This document shows positions 62,637 to 64,000 of a stretch of 64,000 bases of DNA, piece by piece (position 1 is the first letter of the stretch; every line of letters starts with the position of its first letter). The position numbers and the translations under genes are program-made. Origin of the DNA: Scopulibacillus_A cellulosilyticus. Lineage in GTDB: Bacteria; Bacillota; Bacilli; Bacillales; Sporolactobacillaceae. The notes below the pieces were generated by a model that saw only the letters and a list, made by a program, of their open reading frames with translations, was not told the origin of the DNA and made no database searches. The stretch is taken from positions 52,200-116,199 of the forward strand of contig NZ_JBHTCO010000010.1 of NCBI RefSeq assembly GCF_042665295.1, written 5' to 3'.

Positions 62637-63830
62637 ATGAGTCAATCAAAACAAATCATTGAACAAACAGAAAAGTACGGCGCACACAACTATCATCCGC
62701 TTCCAATTGTTGTTTCTAAGGCTGAGGGCGTTTGGGTGGAAGACCCTGAAGGCCAACGTTACATGGATATGCTAAGCGCTTATTCTGCTGTTAACCAAGG
62801 ACATCGCCATCCAAAAATTATTCAAGCGCTTAAAAAACAAGCTGACCGTGTAACATTAACATCAAGAGCCTTTCATAATGATCAACTCGGCCCATGGTAT
62901 GAAAAGGTGTCAAATGTAACAAACAAAGATATGGTGCTCCCAATGAACACTGGTGCCGAAGCTGTTGAAACCGCTTTTAAAGCAGCCAGGCGCTGGGGAT
63001 ATAATAAAAAAGGCATCGCTCGGGACCAGGCTGAAATTATCGCTTGTGAAGGTAATTTCCACGGACGGACAATGACAGCAGTTTCATTATCTTCAGATCC
63101 CGAATATCAGCGCGGATTTGGTCCCATGCTTCCCGGCATTAAATTAATTCCTTATGGAGATCTTGAAGCTTTAAAAGCAGCCATAACACCAAATACAGCA
63201 GCTTTTCTGATTGAACCGATTCAAGGTGAAGCCGGAATCGTTGTACCGCCTGAAGGCTTTTTAAAACAAGCTGCTGAAGTTTGCAAAGAAAACAACGTAT
63301 TATTTATTGCTGATGAAATCCAATCAGGTCTTGCCCGTACCGGGAAAATGTTTGCTTCTGACTGGGAAGATGTTACACCTGATGTTTATATTCTTGGCAA
63401 GGCCCTTGGCGGGGGTGTTATGCCGATTTCTTGCGTTGCAGCGAATAAAGACATTTTAGGCGTGTTCGAACCTGGTTCCCATGGTTCTACATTCGGCGGC
63501 AACCCGCTTGCCTGCGCCGTTTCAATCGCAGCTCTGGATGTTATTGAAGATGAAAAATTGGCTGACCGTTCCCTGGAACTTGGCGAATATTTTATGAAAA
63601 AGTTAAAATCGATTAAAAATCCTTCTATTAAAGAGGTGCGCGGTAAAGGTTTATTTATCGGTGTTGTTCTTGATAAGCCTGCCCGCGATTATTGTGAGGC
63701 TCTTAAAGATAAAGGATTGCTATGTAAAGAAACACATGAAAATGTTATTCGCTTTGCGCCTCCGCTTATTATTAAGAAGGAGGAGCTTGATTGGGCATTT
63801 GAAAGAATCGAGGAAGTTCTCGGGGGTTAA
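62637..63830 (+). CDS. rocD: Ornithine aminotransferase
   Basis: 397 residues. PLP enzyme converting ornithine and 2-oxoglutarate to glutamate semialdehyde and glutamate, in arginine catabolism. MSQSKQIIEQTEKYGAHNYH start, FHGRTMTAVSLSSDPEY, FIADEIQSGLARTGK and ILGKALGGG (Schiff-base Lys near 254) are RocD-type. AAGAGGTG precedes the ATG. A single gene with TATAAT at 62591-62596 and a terminator downstream; no sigma-54 (-24/-12) box of the B. subtilis roc type was seen. Confidence 0.95.
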   Translation: MSQSKQIIEQTEKYGAHNYHPLPIVVSKAEGVWVEDPEGQRYMDMLSAYSAVNQGHRHPKIIQALKKQADRVTLTSRAFHNDQLGPWYEKVSNVTNKDMVLPMNTGAEAVETAFKAARRWGYNKKGIARDQAEIIACEGNFHGRTMTAVSLSSDPEYQRGFGPMLPGIKLIPYGDLEALKAAITPNTAAFLIEPIQGEAGIVVPPEGFLKQAAEVCKENNVLFIADEIQSGLARTGKMFASDWEDVTPDVYILGKALGGGVMPISCVAANKDILGVFEPGSHGSTFGGNPLACAVSIAALDVIEDEKLADRSLELGEYFMKKLKSIKNPSIKEVRGKGLFIGVVLDKPARDYCEALKDKGLLCKETHENVIRFAPPLIIKKEELDWAFERIEEVLGG

Positions 63831-63839
63831 ATCGTTTGA

Positions 63840-63872
63840 AATACTTGTCATGGATTCATGGCAAGTATTTTT
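63840..63872 (+). terminator. Terminator of rocD
   Basis: Stem AATACTTGTCATG / CATGGCAAGTATT with one wobble, short loop, then TTTT. Confidence 0.88.
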
Positions 63873-63897
63873 ATGGTTCTACGTCAAATGTTGGGGT

Positions 63898-63919
63898 AGG
63901 AGTAATAGTTCCTACTCCT
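63898..63919 (-). terminator. Hairpin at the end of the right-edge gene
   Basis: Stem AGGAGTA / TACTCCT around 8 bases, starting at the last base of the partial minus-strand frame's stop codon; no T-run. Confidence 0.4.
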
Positions 63920-64000
63920 TAACCTAACTGATATCCCATTGATTTATATTGATGATGTAATAAAACACGTAATCGTAAACGATCATAACGCTTAAAACCA
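63919..64000 (-). CDS. 3' end of an unidentified gene, cut by the window edge
   Basis: 26 codons visible, ending GFKRYDRLRLRVLLHHQYKS then MGYQLG and a TAA stop. The frame is open to the edge, rich in Arg and Lys, and followed by a hairpin. Too short to assign; nothing like RocR's Fis-type C-terminus was recognised. Confidence 0.5.
   Translation of the reverse strand, partial: GFKRYDRLRLRVLLHHQYKSMGYQLG

Overview
The window looks like chromosomal DNA of a low-GC Gram-positive bacterium of the Bacillales. The support is strong AGGAGG-type ribosome binding sites with many TTG starts, sigma-A promoters, CcpA-type cre sites, a Firmicute-style type VII secretion locus, an exuT/uxuAB/kdgKA hexuronate operon close to that of Bacillus, and an AsnO-like asparagine synthetase. 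I cannot name the genus. No rRNA, tRNA, CRISPR array or intact insertion sequence was seen.

Region 1 (1-2.1 kb): a LytR-CpsA-Psr cell-wall ligase and a convergent short-chain dehydrogenase. Region 2 (2.3-21.9 kb) is a type VII (WXG100/Ess) secretion locus read mostly leftwards: VWA protein, PP2C phosphatase, YukD-like ubiquitin fold, three-ATPase EccC/EssC motor, WXG100 substrate, small membrane protein, a transmembrane Ser/Thr kinase with an external TPR domain, a 1,023-residue surface protein, then a distal module with a candidate membrane-active effector (glycine-rich hydrophobic C-terminus) and multi-pass candidate immunity proteins. Two overlapping WXG100-like genes and a YkoP-like gene lie on the other strand. 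Kinase, phosphatase and VWA together suggest secretion gated by phosphorylation.

Region 3 (21.9-28.8 kb): a hexuronate operon, gntR-exuT-adh-uxuA-uxuB-kdgK-kdgA, with an inverted-repeat operator at the regulator promoter and a perfect cre match before exuT. Region 4 (28.9-35.7 kb): three M20 amidohydrolases with an unassigned membrane protein and a sodium:solute symporter plus its DUF3311 partner, suggesting uptake and deacylation of amidated or acylated amino acids.

Region 5 (35.9-57.1 kb) is a large catabolic block. One operon runs from a flavin reductase-GntR fusion through an HpaB-type FADH2 monooxygenase, a stand-alone FMN adenylyltransferase, a Rid protein, a DUF1028 protein and an amino-acid permease to a carbamoylase-type M20 amidohydrolase. 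Next come an amidohydrolase-NCS1-NhaC operon and a second, nearly identical hpaB joined to a class III aminotransferase and an aldehyde dehydrogenase. The second hpaB is a segmental duplication: it keeps the promoter and operator and an 11-codon relic of the fusion gene, but has lost the rest of it. A divergent multidomain regulator and an APC permease close the block. Monooxygenase, flavin supply, Rid, amide-bond hydrolases, transaminase and dehydrogenase resemble a pathway that oxidises and opens a nitrogen compound, possibly a heterocycle or ureide; the substrate is not determined.

Region 6 (57.4-64 kb): a secreted subtilisin-like protease with three C-terminal repeat domains, an AsnO-like asparagine synthetase, ornithine aminotransferase, and the 3' end of an unidentified gene at the right edge. 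Three copies of a dispersed repeat (12.9, 20.2 and 43.6-43.85 kb) have related ends but different lengths, and two of them start directly at the T-run of a terminator.
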